Positions 1 to 8,891 of a stretch of 64,000 bases of DNA are shown here, piece by piece. The notes below the pieces were generated by a model. That model was given only the letters and a program-made list of their open reading frames with translations. It had not been told where the DNA came from and did no database searches. The position numbers and the translations under genes were made by a program. The stretch is from Streptomyces iconiensis (GTDB lineage: Bacteria > Actinomycetota > Actinomycetes > Streptomycetales > Streptomycetaceae), in the NCBI RefSeq assembly GCF_028657195.3, contig NZ_JANCPR020000023.1, positions 1 to 64,000 on the forward strand, read 5' to 3'. Position 1 is the stretch's first letter, and every line of letters starts with the position of its first letter.

Positions 1-7
1 CAATGAC

Positions 8-859
8 CTACTTGAACGCGGTTACGTGATCCGTGACGAAGGTTCGCAGGCCGCGGGGGTCGTGTCCGGTGAGGGTGGCGACGTCGTCGGACAGCCACGC
101 GGCATCTCCTTCGGCGATCAGGCCGAAGACCTGGGCATTGGAGGCAGCGACCGGCTCGGGAAGCCCGGCTCGGACCATCTCCTCGCGGTGCTGGTCGGGC
201 GTGAGCCGGCGGTACTCGATCTCCTGGCCCAGGGCGCGGGTCAGCTCGGCGGCGACGTCGGCGTAGGTGATGAGTTCGGGGCCGGTCAGCAAGTAGGTGC
301 GCCCCTCATGGCCGGTGGGGTCCGCTGCGACGGCCGCCGCGGCTGCGGACACGTCACGTGAATCGATCATGCCGAACCGGCCGTCGCCGGCAGACATCGC
401 AAACCCGTGCGTCTGCCTGATCATCGGGGTCACGAGGAACAGGTTCTGCATGAGCAGGTTCGGGGCCAGCAGCGTGTATGCCAGGCCGCTCGCTTTCAGG
501 TGAGCCTCGATACGCGCATGGTCCCGGCGGCGGTCGACGGGCGAGTCGGCGGTCGCCTTGTGGTTCGTGATCTTGACGACGTGCTTCACAGCCCGGCGGG
601 CGGCGCTGTCGATGGCCGCGATCTCCTGGGCGGGGACCGACGGGCTGATCAAGAGGAGAGTGTCGACGCCGGTCATCGCCGCGTCGAGCGTGTCCGGCTG
701 GTCGAGATCGCCCACAGCGATCTCAATGCCGTTCCAGCTTCCGTCCTGCGGTGCACGCGCGGCGTCCCGCACCAGTGCCCTGACGGGAAGTCCCTGGCCG
801 GCCAGGAGCCGCACCGCCTCGGTGCCGATCTTGCCCGTCGCTCCCGTTACCAAAATCAT
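8..859 (-). CDS. NmrA/SDR-type NAD(P)H-binding oxidoreductase
   Basis: Atypical short-chain dehydrogenase of the NmrA / NAD(P)H:quinone oxidoreductase (QorB-like) kind. The protein opens with a nucleotide-binding motif (ILVTGATGKIG, residues 2-12) and is about 283 aa, normal for the family. These proteins bind NAD(P)H in the cytoplasm and either reduce quinone-like substrates or act as redox sensors; the substrate cannot be read from sequence. The start is the ATG at 859 because GGAGG lies 6-7 nt upstream; a longer in-frame extension is low-complexity. Its start codon overlaps the remnant of an HxlR regulator on the other strand, the kind of regulator often divergent from such enzymes. Confidence 0.85.
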   Translation of the reverse strand: MILVTGATGKIGTEAVRLLAGQGLPVRALVRDAARAPQDGSWNGIEIAVGDLDQPDTLDAAMTGVDTLLLISPSVPAQEIAAIDSAARRAVKHVVKITNHKATADSPVDRRRDHARIEAHLKASGLAYTLLAPNLLMQNLFLVTPMIRQTHGFAMSAGDGRFGMIDSRDVSAAAAAVAADPTGHEGRTYLLTGPELITYADVAAELTRALGQEIEYRRLTPDQHREEMVRAGLPEPVAASNAQVFGLIAEGDAAWLSDDVATLTGHDPRGLRTFVTDHVTAFK

Positions 860-1157
860 GGCGCCTCCGTCATCAGCGTCCCAAGGGGGCGGCCTGCCCC
901 GCTTCACCGAACTGCGCCGGCACGTCGAAGGCGTGACCCAGAAATCCCTTACGCAGGCGCTCCGCAACCTCGAACGCGACGGCCTGGTCAGCCGCACCGT
1001 CTACCCGACCATCCCTCCACGCGTCGAGTACGCCCTCACCGACCTCGGCAACGAAGCGGAAGCACTCACCACGGCCATCGCGGACTGGTCCAAGGCGAAC
1101 GCGGACCGCGTGCACGCGGCACGCGGCGCCTACGACGCCCGTACGGGACAGGCGTGA
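858..1157 (+). pseudogene. HxlR-family regulator, 5'-truncated remnant
   Basis: Translation of this frame gives the second half of an HxlR winged helix (RFTELRRHVEGVTQKSLTQ, then LERDGLVSRTVYP and YALTDLG) followed by a normal HxlR C-terminus. The N-terminal part that should precede it (Cys-containing start, first helix, 'GDKW' region, roughly 40 residues) is missing. The reading frame is joined directly to the start region of the divergent oxidoreductase. An ATG at 858 is in frame, but the resulting 99-aa product lacks half of the DNA-binding domain. A deletion that removed the 5' half of the regulator together with the shared promoter region is the simplest explanation. Confidence 0.75.
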
Positions 1158-1230
1158 GAGGCCGACGACGCCCCGGCTGCGCTTCCCGCGCTCTGGCCGC
1201 GTCGTTCAGCGCGGCGCTCCCTCGGTGAGG

Positions 1231-1282
1231 TTGCAAACCGGAACCGTGCTCCGTATTGTGAGTGTTAACGGAGCGCGGTTCC
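1231..1282 (+). promoter_or_regulatory. Promoter overlapped by a 14-bp inverted repeat
   Basis: TTGCAA (1231-1236) and TATTGT (1254-1259) are spaced by 17 bp and look like a vegetative promoter. The arms GGAACCGTGCTCCG (1240-1253) and CGGAGCGCGGTTCC (1269-1282) are inverted copies with one mismatch, separated by 15 bp that include the -10 box. This is the architecture of a repressor operator over a promoter. It most likely controls the hydrolase that starts at 1504. No intact regulator gene lies beside it. Confidence 0.55.
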
Positions 1283-1503
1283 GTTTTGCCGTCCTCGCAG
1301 AACAGGCGGCCGGGCCGTCCGTTGCTGTCCCCTCCCGTCGCTTGCCGTTCCACCACGGCCCCGCGGGGTCCGGCCCGGACGACTCGTACAGCGCACGCGC
1401 CACCGACGGCCGCACCTACCGACCGCCCCGCTCACCGAACCAAGTGCGCGAAGAACGCGCCCACCCACCAGGCGCGCGAAGAAACTGAACGAAAGGCACT
1501 TCC

Positions 1504-2448
1504 ATGTCCGACTCACACACCATGCCCGTGGACAACAGCGCCGCGAAGCCGCCCGCCATGGTGGTGTCCGCCAGGCCGGTCGTGCTGGCGGCGCCGGGTC
1601 GTGGCGAGGAACTGCAGGTCAGCGTGTCGGCGCCGGCGACAGGCAGCGATCTGCCCGTCATCGTCTTCTCGCACGGCTTCGGTCACTCCATGAACGACTA
1701 CGCGCCGCTGGCGAACTTCTGGGCCGCTCAGGGCTTCGTGGTTCTGCGGCCGACCCACCTCGACTCCAGGACGCTCGGCCTTCCTGCCGACGACCCCCGT
1801 ACCCCGCGGATCTGGCGCTTCCGTATCGAGGACCTCACGCGCGTGCTGGACGGACTCGACGTACTGGAAGCCTCCGTACCGGGCCTCGGCGGGCGTCTCG
1901 ACCGCAGCCGCATCGCTGTGGCCGGCCACTCGTGGGGAGCCCAGACGGCGAGCACGCTGCTGGGCGCGCGAGTCCTCGACTCCGTCGGCGTTCCGGGCGA
2001 GGACATGTCCGACCCCCGTATCAAGGCGGGTGTGCTGCTCGCACTGACAGGGCTGGGTGACGAACTGACCCCGTTCGCCGTCGAGAACTTCTCCTTCATG
2101 AGGCCGTCCTTCGACCACATGACAGCGCCGGCGCTCATCGTCGCCGGGGACCACGACCAGTCCGCGCTGTCCACCCGCGGACCGGACTGGTTCACCGACC
2201 CCTACACCTACAGCCCGGGCAGCAAGAGCCTGCTCACGCTGTTCGGGGCCGAGCACTCGCTCGGGGGCATCAACGGGTACGAGGCCGCAGCGACGACGGA
2301 CGAGAGCCCCGCGCGCGTGGCCCTGATCCAGCGGCTCACCTCCGCCTACCTGCGCAGCGCGCTCAACCCCGGTGACCTCAGCTGGAAGGCCGCGGCCACC
2401 GCGCTGGAGGAAGACCCCGCACCGCTGGGGCAGTTGCAGAGCAAGTAG
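1504..2448 (+). CDS. Alpha/beta hydrolase (chlorophyllase / dienelactone hydrolase-like)
   Basis: A 314-aa alpha/beta hydrolase. An oxyanion-loop motif SHGFGHS is at residues 56-62, the nucleophile elbow GHSWGA puts the catalytic Ser at 143, the likely acid is in GDHDQ (215-219), and the catalytic His is in GAEHSLGG (H251). All three catalytic residues are present, so it should be active. There is no signal peptide or membrane segment, so it is probably cytoplasmic. The ATG at 1504 is preceded by a GAAAGG box. It sits behind an operator-like promoter about 240 bp upstream. Its substrate is unknown; esters or lactones are the family norm. Confidence 0.8.
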   Translation: MSDSHTMPVDNSAAKPPAMVVSARPVVLAAPGRGEELQVSVSAPATGSDLPVIVFSHGFGHSMNDYAPLANFWAAQGFVVLRPTHLDSRTLGLPADDPRTPRIWRFRIEDLTRVLDGLDVLEASVPGLGGRLDRSRIAVAGHSWGAQTASTLLGARVLDSVGVPGEDMSDPRIKAGVLLALTGLGDELTPFAVENFSFMRPSFDHMTAPALIVAGDHDQSALSTRGPDWFTDPYTYSPGSKSLLTLFGAEHSLGGINGYEAAATTDESPARVALIQRLTSAYLRSALNPGDLSWKAAATALEEDPAPLGQLQSK

Positions 2449-2485
2449 GCGAGCCCGGCGCCCCGCCCTCTTCCGTACGCACCTG

Positions 2486-2533
2486 CGTACCCGCGTGTGC
2501 CCGCATACCTGTGTGCCCGCGTACCTGTGTAGC
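2486..2533. repeat. Three tandem 16-bp units
   Basis: Three adjacent 16-bp units between the hydrolase and the LLM oxidoreductase: CGTACCCGCGTGTGCC, CGCATACCTGTGTGCC and CGCGTACCTGTGTAGC. They are degenerate copies of one another in otherwise non-coding DNA. No function is evident. Confidence 0.6.
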
Positions 2534-2598
2534 CGCGGGTCAGGACGGTTCGCGCCGTGCCTGTCGCCGCCGCCGACGTGGAAAGGACTCACGGTTCC

Positions 2599-3543
2599 AT
2601 GACGCAACCCCTCATCCCCAGGTTCGGGATCATGACCGCACCCTCGCAGGTGGACTACCGCGACATCCTGCGGGTCTGGCGTGAGGCCGACGCCATCCCG
2701 GAGATCGAGCACGCATGGCTGTTCGATCACCTCATGCCGATCGGCGGGGACCCGAACGGAGTGATCTACGAGGGCTGGACCCTGCTCTCGGCCCTCGCCG
2801 CGCACACCCAACGACTGCGCCTGGGCGTGCTCGTGACCAGCAACCGCATCCGGCCGCCCGCGATGCTGGCCAAGATCGCCGCGACCGTCGACGTCATCTC
2901 GGACGGACGCCTCGACTTCGGCATCGGCGTGGGCTCACGCCCCAGCCACCCCCTGGCCCGGCGCGAGTACGAAGCCCACGGCCTGCCCTTCCACGACACG
3001 GCGCACGCCGTGGGCAGCCTCGCCGAAGCGTGCACGGTGATCCGGCGGCTATGGACCGAGAACGAACCGTTCGAGTTCCACGGCACCCACATCCAACTGA
3101 CCGGCGCCTTCGGCAACCCCAAACCCGTTCAACGCCCTCACCCGCCCCTACTCATCGGTGGACGTTCCTCCGCCACGCTGCGCGTGGTTGCCGAGCACGC
3201 CGACGTGTGGAACATCCCCGGCGGCGACATCGAGGACGCCGCCGAGCGCAGCGCACTGCTGGACCGCTACTGCGCCGAGATCGGACGCGACCCCGCCTCG
3301 ATCACGCGCTCGATCGTCCTTCCGGTCTCCTACGACGATCCCGACACGACCCGGGACGCGATCAACGAGGCGACCGCCGCCGGTTTCTCACACCTCATCC
3401 TCGGCCTGTCCCCGCCCTACCCCGACAACGTCGCGCAATGGACAGCCGCAGAACTCATCCCCACCCGGCCCGCCCCACCTTTCTCCCCGCCGCGGAGGCA
3501 CGAATCTTTCCCGCCGCGACGCCGCGAACCCCCGTCGCCGTGA
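2599..3543 (+). CDS. LLM-class (luciferase-like) F420-dependent oxidoreductase
   Basis: A 314-aa TIM-barrel flavin/F420 monooxygenase-like protein. Family signs are the N-terminal strand (PRFGIMTAPSQVDYRDIL), AWLFDHLMPIGG, LGVLVTSNRIRPPAMLAKIAATVDV in its usual place, FGIGVGSR, and the C-terminal PPLLIGG segment before the helix that contacts the cofactor. The ATG at 2599 has GGAAAGGA upstream; an upstream in-frame ATG at 2557 lacks a ribosome site. The last ~25 residues are an Arg/Pro-rich tail encoded by a tandem repeat and are not part of the fold. Substrate and cofactor (F420 or FMN) cannot be told from sequence. Confidence 0.8.
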   Translation: MTQPLIPRFGIMTAPSQVDYRDILRVWREADAIPEIEHAWLFDHLMPIGGDPNGVIYEGWTLLSALAAHTQRLRLGVLVTSNRIRPPAMLAKIAATVDVISDGRLDFGIGVGSRPSHPLARREYEAHGLPFHDTAHAVGSLAEACTVIRRLWTENEPFEFHGTHIQLTGAFGNPKPVQRPHPPLLIGGRSSATLRVVAEHADVWNIPGGDIEDAAERSALLDRYCAEIGRDPASITRSIVLPVSYDDPDTTRDAINEATAAGFSHLILGLSPPYPDNVAQWTAAELIPTRPAPPFSPPRRHESFPPRRREPPSP

Positions 3544-3638
3544 CCGGCGGTGCCGAGCTGGCGTCCGCTCTTCTTCCCGCCGCGACGGCGCGCAGCCCCG
3601 TCGGCGTGATCGGCGGTGCCGAACCAGCCCCAGGCACA
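3507..3638. repeat. Two tandem 66-bp units overlapping a 3' gene end
   Basis: A unit beginning TTCCCGCCGCGAC recurs 66 bp later with a few substitutions; both copies carry a GCGGTGCCGA stretch. The first copy contains the stop codon of the LLM oxidoreductase (3541-3543). The gene's low-complexity C-terminal tail therefore derives from this duplication. Confidence 0.6.
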
Positions 3639-3772
3639 AGGAGATTGAACGGCGCGGGGCCAACCACCCAAGGTGAGCCCGCGGAGCCGGGCGAGGGCCA
3701 GGGGCCAGGGGACAAGGGCCCGAGGCCCAGGACCGGCCCCGGCCGCCCCGGGACGGTGGGTGACCGGACGGG

Positions 3773-5728
3773 TTACGTGACGGGCACGTAGCGAAGGGAC
3801 CTCCCGTCAGGGAACTCGCGGATGAGTGAGCCGTTCTCCGCCCGGAGGGTGGACGCCGTGCCGGCGCGGCAGACGCCGCGGGAGCGGGCCTTGTTGACCT
3901 CGGGCGGGGCGACGCGTACGGGGCTCGTACTGCCGCCCGCTGAGAAGACGTCCATGGTGGCCTCGCAGTGCTCGGCGCCCTCGGAGACCATGGACATGCC
4001 CTTGCCGTCGACGTCCTGGGGCTTGATGGTGAGCTTCTGCCGGCCGCCGCCGGAGAGCGGGCGCTGCCAATCGCCGACGAGTTCCTCGGGGATGCGTTCG
4101 GGGCTCTTGACCTTGTGGAGCGTCGCGGTGCGCCCTTGGGCCTCCCACTTCAGGGTGCCGCCGGACTGGGCGATGAGCGAGTGCTGCCCGAGGGCCGTAC
4201 ATCTGCCCTCGGGCACGCTCTTGACGACGCGGGTGTCCAGGCGCACGGCCTGGGTGCCGCCCTCGGGGCCGGAGGAGGGGGTGGCGGCGAGCTTGCCGTC
4301 GCTCTTGCAGGCGTAGTCGTCGCCGAGGCTGATGCTGCTGGCGACGGTCTCGCCCTGCATGCCCGTGGTGATCACGAACCGCCGGTACTGGCCGGTCGGT
4401 TCACCGTTGCGTTCGACGGCGCCCGTCCAGGTGCCGACGTAGGCGGAGGGCACATCGGAGGCGGGTGCCTTCTTCTTGTTGCCGTCGCCCAGGGGGCCGA
4501 GTCCGGTGGCGGCGGCGGTGACGCCTGCGCCGACGACGGCGAGTACGGCTGCCGCGACGAGCAGCGCGCGCGTACGGCGCCGACGCGGGCGCCCCGTACC
4601 GCCGGAACCGGCGGCGAAGCCGCCCGAGCCGGAGCCGGAGTCGGGGCCCATGCCGGTATCGGGGGCGGGGCCCGTGCCGGGGTCGGGGCCCGTGCGTGGC
4701 AGCAGCGAGGTCACCGGTTCCGGCGCGGCGCCCGAGCCGGAGTGCGGGACCGGTGAGGTGTGTACGCCGGAGCCGGAAGGCGGTGTGTCGGTGTCGAGCA
4801 ACTGGACCGCGTGCCGTCCCAGTTCGGCGATGAGCCCGGCCGGCAGCCAGGGCGGTGCCGAGGCGCCGACGGCGATCGGCTGCACGCGTTCGATGACGTC
4901 TTCGGGTGCGGGCCTGTCGCCGGGTTCCTTGGCGAGGCAGTCGGCCATCAGCGACCGCATCGGTTCCTCGACGCCGTCCAGATCGGGGTCTTCGGAGGCG
5001 ATACGGAACATCACGGTGTGCACGCCACCCGCGCCGCCGACCCCGAAGGGCGGGCGGCCCGTCGCGGCGTAGGCGAGCACGGCGCCGAGGCAGAACACGT
5101 CGCTGGCGGTGGTCAGTTGGCGGCCCGTGATCTGCTCGGGCGACATGTAGCTGGGCGAGCCGACGACCACGCCGGTGCTGGTGAGCGTGGACTCGGGCAC
5201 GTCGTCGAGGGCGCGCGCGATGCCGAAGTCGATGACACGGGGCCCGTCGATGGTGAGCAGCACATTGGACGGTTTGAGGTCGCGGTGGATGAGCCCGGAG
5301 CCGTGGATGTCGAGCAGTGCCGAGGCCAGCCCGTAGGCGAGGGTGCGCAGGGATTCGCCGGGCAGCGGGCCGTGGCCGTGGCGCCCGCTGTTGAGGGTGC
5401 CGCCCTGTTCGCCCGCCGCGATGACCTGTTCGAGAGAGGGCCCCGCGATGTAACCGGTGGCCACCCAGGGGGTTTCCGCCTCGGTGTCCGCGTCGAGCAC
5501 GGGTGCCGTCCAGCGGTCACCGACGCGCCGTGCCGCCTCCACCTCCAGCCGGAAGCGGGTACGGAAGGAGGGGTCGTCGGCCAGCTCGTTCTTGATGAGC
5601 TTGACCGCGACGGTCCGCCCGCCACCCGAGCGTGCGAGGTACACACGGCCCATGCCGCCGGCGCCCAGCCGGCTCAGCAGCCGGTAGCCCCCGATGCTGC
5701 CAGGATCGTCCGGCGTCAGATCCGCCAT
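3773..5728 (-). CDS. Membrane Ser/Thr protein kinase, PknB-like
   Basis: A 651-aa eukaryotic-type kinase. The kinase domain spans about residues 14-285: glycine loop LGAGGMGRVY (21-30), catalytic Lys43, HRDLKPSN (148-155), DFG (167-169) and SYMSPEQ in the activation segment. A long Pro/Gly/Ser-rich linker (315-380) leads to one membrane segment (about 388-408) preceded by RRRR, then a ~240-aa extracellular domain with several Cys but no PASTA repeats. It is followed on the same strand by a second kinase whose first 220 residues are very similar, so the two arose by duplication. The start at 5728 removes an improbable Arg-rich extension and leaves the fold intact. Confidence 0.9.
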   Translation of the reverse strand: MADLTPDDPGSIGGYRLLSRLGAGGMGRVYLARSGGGRTVAVKLIKNELADDPSFRTRFRLEVEAARRVGDRWTAPVLDADTEAETPWVATGYIAGPSLEQVIAAGEQGGTLNSGRHGHGPLPGESLRTLAYGLASALLDIHGSGLIHRDLKPSNVLLTIDGPRVIDFGIARALDDVPESTLTSTGVVVGSPSYMSPEQITGRQLTTASDVFCLGAVLAYAATGRPPFGVGGAGGVHTVMFRIASEDPDLDGVEEPMRSLMADCLAKEPGDRPAPEDVIERVQPIAVGASAPPWLPAGLIAELGRHAVQLLDTDTPPSGSGVHTSPVPHSGSGAAPEPVTSLLPRTGPDPGTGPAPDTGMGPDSGSGSGGFAAGSGGTGRPRRRRTRALLVAAAVLAVVGAGVTAAATGLGPLGDGNKKKAPASDVPSAYVGTWTGAVERNGEPTGQYRRFVITTGMQGETVASSISLGDDYACKSDGKLAATPSSGPEGGTQAVRLDTRVVKSVPEGRCTALGQHSLIAQSGGTLKWEAQGRTATLHKVKSPERIPEELVGDWQRPLSGGGRQKLTIKPQDVDGKGMSMVSEGAEHCEATMDVFSAGGSTSPVRVAPPEVNKARSRGVCRAGTASTLRAENGSLIREFPDGRSLRYVPVT

Positions 5729-5928
5729 CAGCTGCCCGCCCCCGCCTCTCGTGCCTCGGTGGTCTTTCCTCGCCCGTCGGCTTCGCTCCCGACCTCGTTC
5801 GTGCCGCCGGTTCGCCCGGCCACACCTCACTGTCGGTCAAGAAGGTCACGGTCGGGCTGCCAACGGGCGTCGCTTTGATGGTGGCAGTGCCCCCCGCACG
5901 CGGGGACGGGGGGTCGGCAAGTCCTCTC

Positions 5929-7866
5929 TCAACGCGGAGAAGTCCCCAGGATCCGGGCGTTCTGCGCCTTGCCGAGCTTGCGTACGAAGACGAGGGCCAG
6001 GACGGAGGCGGCGACGCCGAGCACGGCGGTGAACTGGCCCATCGCCGCGAAGACGCTGCCCCTGCCGACGGTCGGCTGGTCGTACCACGGGAGCGAGAGG
6101 ACGAAATTGGTCATCACGAAGAAGCTCACCCACAGAATCCACCAGACGTGCAGCACACCGCGTTTGACGGAGTACGGCGACTGGCCGGGGGAACTCGGGG
6201 TGGGGTTGAAGCGCGTGGCCGGCAGGGAGATCTGCCAGATGTCGTTGCTGATCTGCTTGGGGATGAAGAGGTTCGCGAACGGGATGAACCATGCCCCGAT
6301 GGACATGCCGTCCCCGTAGCGGACCCCGCCCGGCTTGAACGCTTCCGCGTTCAGCCGCGCGCGACGGAACCAGAGCACCCACAGAAGGGCGACGCTCAGC
6401 CCCGTCAGTAGCTCCAGCACCTCGGTGACCATCGACGCCGCACGCATCTCCGAGTAGCTCCGCGCGTCGTGGAGGGCGCCGGCGATGCCCAGGGGGTCGA
6501 GGGACGTCACGACGGCGGTGTGCACGAACCATCTGGCCACCAACACGGCGATCATCACGTACAGCGAAGCGGTCAGCCAGGCGCCCAGAGCGCCCATGCG
6601 TTGCGGATTCCGCGCACCCGGCGGCAGGGGCGTGCCGTCCGCCGCGCGCGGCACCTCGTGTCTGCCCGGGGGCGGCGGGCTGTGCCAGTTCGGCTGCGCG
6701 GGTACGTACGCGTCGGGCGGACCGTAGGCGCCGCCGGGGGGCGGCGAGAAGGGGCCGGGATACGGCGAGTCCGGGACGGCGCCGCCGGCCGGCCCGGCGG
6801 CAACCCCCGCCCCCGCAGCTCCGGCCGCGACACCGCCCGCTCCAACAGCTCCGCCTGCTCCTACGGCTCCTGCAGCTCCGGTCTCTCGTCCCGGGTCGGC
6901 CGCGCCGTTCCCGACGGAGTGCGGCGCGTGCGCGTGCCCGGCCTGCGCCGGTTCTCGGGGGACCTCGCTGTCGAGCAACTGGGCCGCGTGGCGCCCCAGT
7001 TGGGCGAGCACGGGTCCTGGCAGCCACGCGCCGTCGGGCTCCGACTGCGGGGCCAGAGCCTCCAGCACGGCCTCCACGGTGGGCCGTTGGTCCGCGTCCT
7101 TGGTGAGGCAGGAGCCGATCAGCGTACGGAGTCCGTCCGGTACGCCCTCCAGGTCGGGCTCCTCCTCGGTGACCCGGAAGAGCAGGGCGTGCACGCTGCC
7201 CTCCGGCGTGCCGAACGGCATCCGCCCCGTCGCCGTGTACGCCAGCACGGCGCCCAGGCAGAACACGTCGCTGGCCGGGGTCACCCGCTGGCCGCGCACC
7301 TGCTCGGGCGACATGAAGCCGGGCGATCCGACGACGGCGCCCGTCCTGGTGAGCCCGTGCACGGACTGTGCCGCGGCGTCGAGCGCGCGGGCGATGCCGA
7401 AGTCGATGACGCGGGGCCCGTCGATGGTGACCAGCACATTGGACGGTTTGAGGTCGCGGTGCACGAGCCCGGCGCCGTGGATGGCCTGGAGTGCGCGGGC
7501 GAGCCCGGCAGCCAGCGCGCGTACGGACGCCTCGGGCAGCGGCCCGTACTGCTGGTCCACCACCTCGGCGAGCGAGGGTCCTGGAACGTAACCCGTCGCC
7601 ACCCACGGGGTCTCAGCCTCGGTGTCGGAGTCGAGTACGGGAGCCGTCCACTCGTCGCCCACCCGCTGCGCCGAGGTGACCTCCTGCGCGAAGCGGCGGC
7701 GGAAGTCGGGACTGCGGGACAGTTCCGTCTGAACGACCTTGACCGCGACGGTGCGGCCACGTTCGGAACGCGCGAGGTAGACACGGCCCATGCCTCCTTC
7801 GCCGAGCTTGCCGAGCAGGCGGTAACTTCCGATGGTGCTCGGGTCGTCGGCGCCCAGGCCCTCCAT
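5929..7866 (-). CDS. Ser/Thr protein kinase fused to a DUF4328 membrane domain
   Basis: A 645-aa protein. The kinase domain has all catalytic motifs: LGEGGMGRVY 21-30, Lys43, HRDLKPSN from 136, DFG 155-157, FMSPEQ. A Gly/Ala/Pro-rich linker (about 340-440) separates it from a C-terminal region with four or five hydrophobic segments. That region carries the DUF4328 signatures (GAWFIPFANLFIPKQISNDIW in part, and a WWILW segment). DUF4328 is usually a stand-alone membrane protein, so this is a kinase wired to a multi-pass sensor or target. The ATG at 7866 has GGGGA upstream. It lies 200 bp upstream of the sister kinase and the two may be cotranscribed. Confidence 0.85.
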   Translation of the reverse strand: MEGLGADDPSTIGSYRLLGKLGEGGMGRVYLARSERGRTVAVKVVQTELSRSPDFRRRFAQEVTSAQRVGDEWTAPVLDSDTEAETPWVATGYVPGPSLAEVVDQQYGPLPEASVRALAAGLARALQAIHGAGLVHRDLKPSNVLVTIDGPRVIDFGIARALDAAAQSVHGLTRTGAVVGSPGFMSPEQVRGQRVTPASDVFCLGAVLAYTATGRMPFGTPEGSVHALLFRVTEEEPDLEGVPDGLRTLIGSCLTKDADQRPTVEAVLEALAPQSEPDGAWLPGPVLAQLGRHAAQLLDSEVPREPAQAGHAHAPHSVGNGAADPGRETGAAGAVGAGGAVGAGGVAAGAAGAGVAAGPAGGAVPDSPYPGPFSPPPGGAYGPPDAYVPAQPNWHSPPPPGRHEVPRAADGTPLPPGARNPQRMGALGAWLTASLYVMIAVLVARWFVHTAVVTSLDPLGIAGALHDARSYSEMRAASMVTEVLELLTGLSVALLWVLWFRRARLNAEAFKPGGVRYGDGMSIGAWFIPFANLFIPKQISNDIWQISLPATRFNPTPSSPGQSPYSVKRGVLHVWWILWVSFFVMTNFVLSLPWYDQPTVGRGSVFAAMGQFTAVLGVAASVLALVFVRKLGKAQNARILGTSPR

Positions 7867-8168
7867 ATACGTGCGTCCCCTATTCCCGCGCCCCCGTTGC
7901 CGTGGACGCGCCAGTTCCCCCTGGTGGTTCGCACGAGGATAGAGCGTGCCCCGGCGCGGTGCGAGGGCGGTCCACAAGTGGCAGCACGGCGAAGGGCCGC
8001 GGGCTCTGTCCGCCAAGGGCGGCCCCGCCGCTTACGCGTGGCGCGAGGGCGCCGGCACCTGCTCCCACCAGGGACATCCGCCTCCACGCCGGCCCGGAGC
8101 CGATCCCGGGCGCATCCTTAACGTCATGAGGAAGCCGCTTTAACCCGCGGGTGCCTAGGTTTCCCGGC
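7867..8168. other. Divergent intergenic region
   Basis: About 300 bp between the kinase pair (minus) and the DUF4956 gene (plus). I see no gene. TAGGTT at 8156-8161 ends 7 nt before the DUF4956 ATG, and no ribosome-binding site is visible, so that transcript may start at or near the ATG. Confidence 0.4.
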
Positions 8169-8891
8169 ATGGATTCGCTCAGCCAGTTCCTCGCACACCT
8201 CGCGCTCGATCTCGCCGCGGTGACCGTGTTGACGTTCGTCGTCTACTTCCCCCGGCACCGGCGCCGGGACCTGCTGCCCGCGTATCTCGCGCTCAACGTC
8301 GCGCTGTTCGCCGTCGTCGCCGCGCTCGCACGGGTCGGCGGGTCCGGCGGTATGGCCCTGGGCTTCGGGCTCTTCGGGGTGCTGTCGATGATCCGGCTGC
8401 GCTCGGAGTCCATCCAGAACGAGGAGGTGGCCTACTACTTCACGACCCTCGTCATAGGGCTCGTCGCCGGCCTGCCCCACCTTCCGTTCGGCCTCGCAGC
8501 CGCCCTGTGCGCACTGCCCGTAGCGGTGCTGTACGGAGCCGACCACCCGCGCCTGTTCGCCCGTACGCGCCGTGCCGTCGTCACCCTTGATGTGGCCGTC
8601 ACCGAGCCGGACGCCGTACGCGAACGCGTCCGTGCCCGCCTCGGGGAACCGCTCGCGTGGTCCATCACCGAGGTCGACTACGTCCGCGACCTCACGGTGC
8701 TCGATGTCCGCTACCGCGAGGCGGGTCCCGCGCACCCGGAGTCCAGAGGCCGGCGCGTCCGGCGGGGGCACCAGGACCAGCAAGTCAAGCCCCGCGATCA
8801 GGAGCGTTCGGCCTCGCCCGTCCGTTCAACGGACAGCGACAGCACACCCCCCACGCACACTGCCGCTCACATGAGGGAGACAGCCCGATGA
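8169..8891 (+). CDS. DUF4956 membrane protein
   Basis: About 240 aa with three or four hydrophobic helices in the first 135 residues, a conserved GLFGVLSMIRLRSE segment, then a soluble ~100-aa domain and a charged, low-complexity tail. This matches DUF4956, a family repeatedly found next to VTC-domain polyphosphate polymerases. Its stop overlaps the ATG of the VTC gene (ATGA), so the two are translationally coupled and probably act as a membrane complex. A membrane anchor or polyphosphate-conducting partner is an inference from context. ATG 8169 was preferred over 8151, but neither has a clear ribosome site. Confidence 0.8.
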   Translation: MDSLSQFLAHLALDLAAVTVLTFVVYFPRHRRRDLLPAYLALNVALFAVVAALARVGGSGGMALGFGLFGVLSMIRLRSESIQNEEVAYYFTTLVIGLVAGLPHLPFGLAAALCALPVAVLYGADHPRLFARTRRAVVTLDVAVTEPDAVRERVRARLGEPLAWSITEVDYVRDLTVLDVRYREAGPAHPESRGRRVRRGHQDQQVKPRDQERSASPVRSTDSDSTPPTHTAAHMRETAR

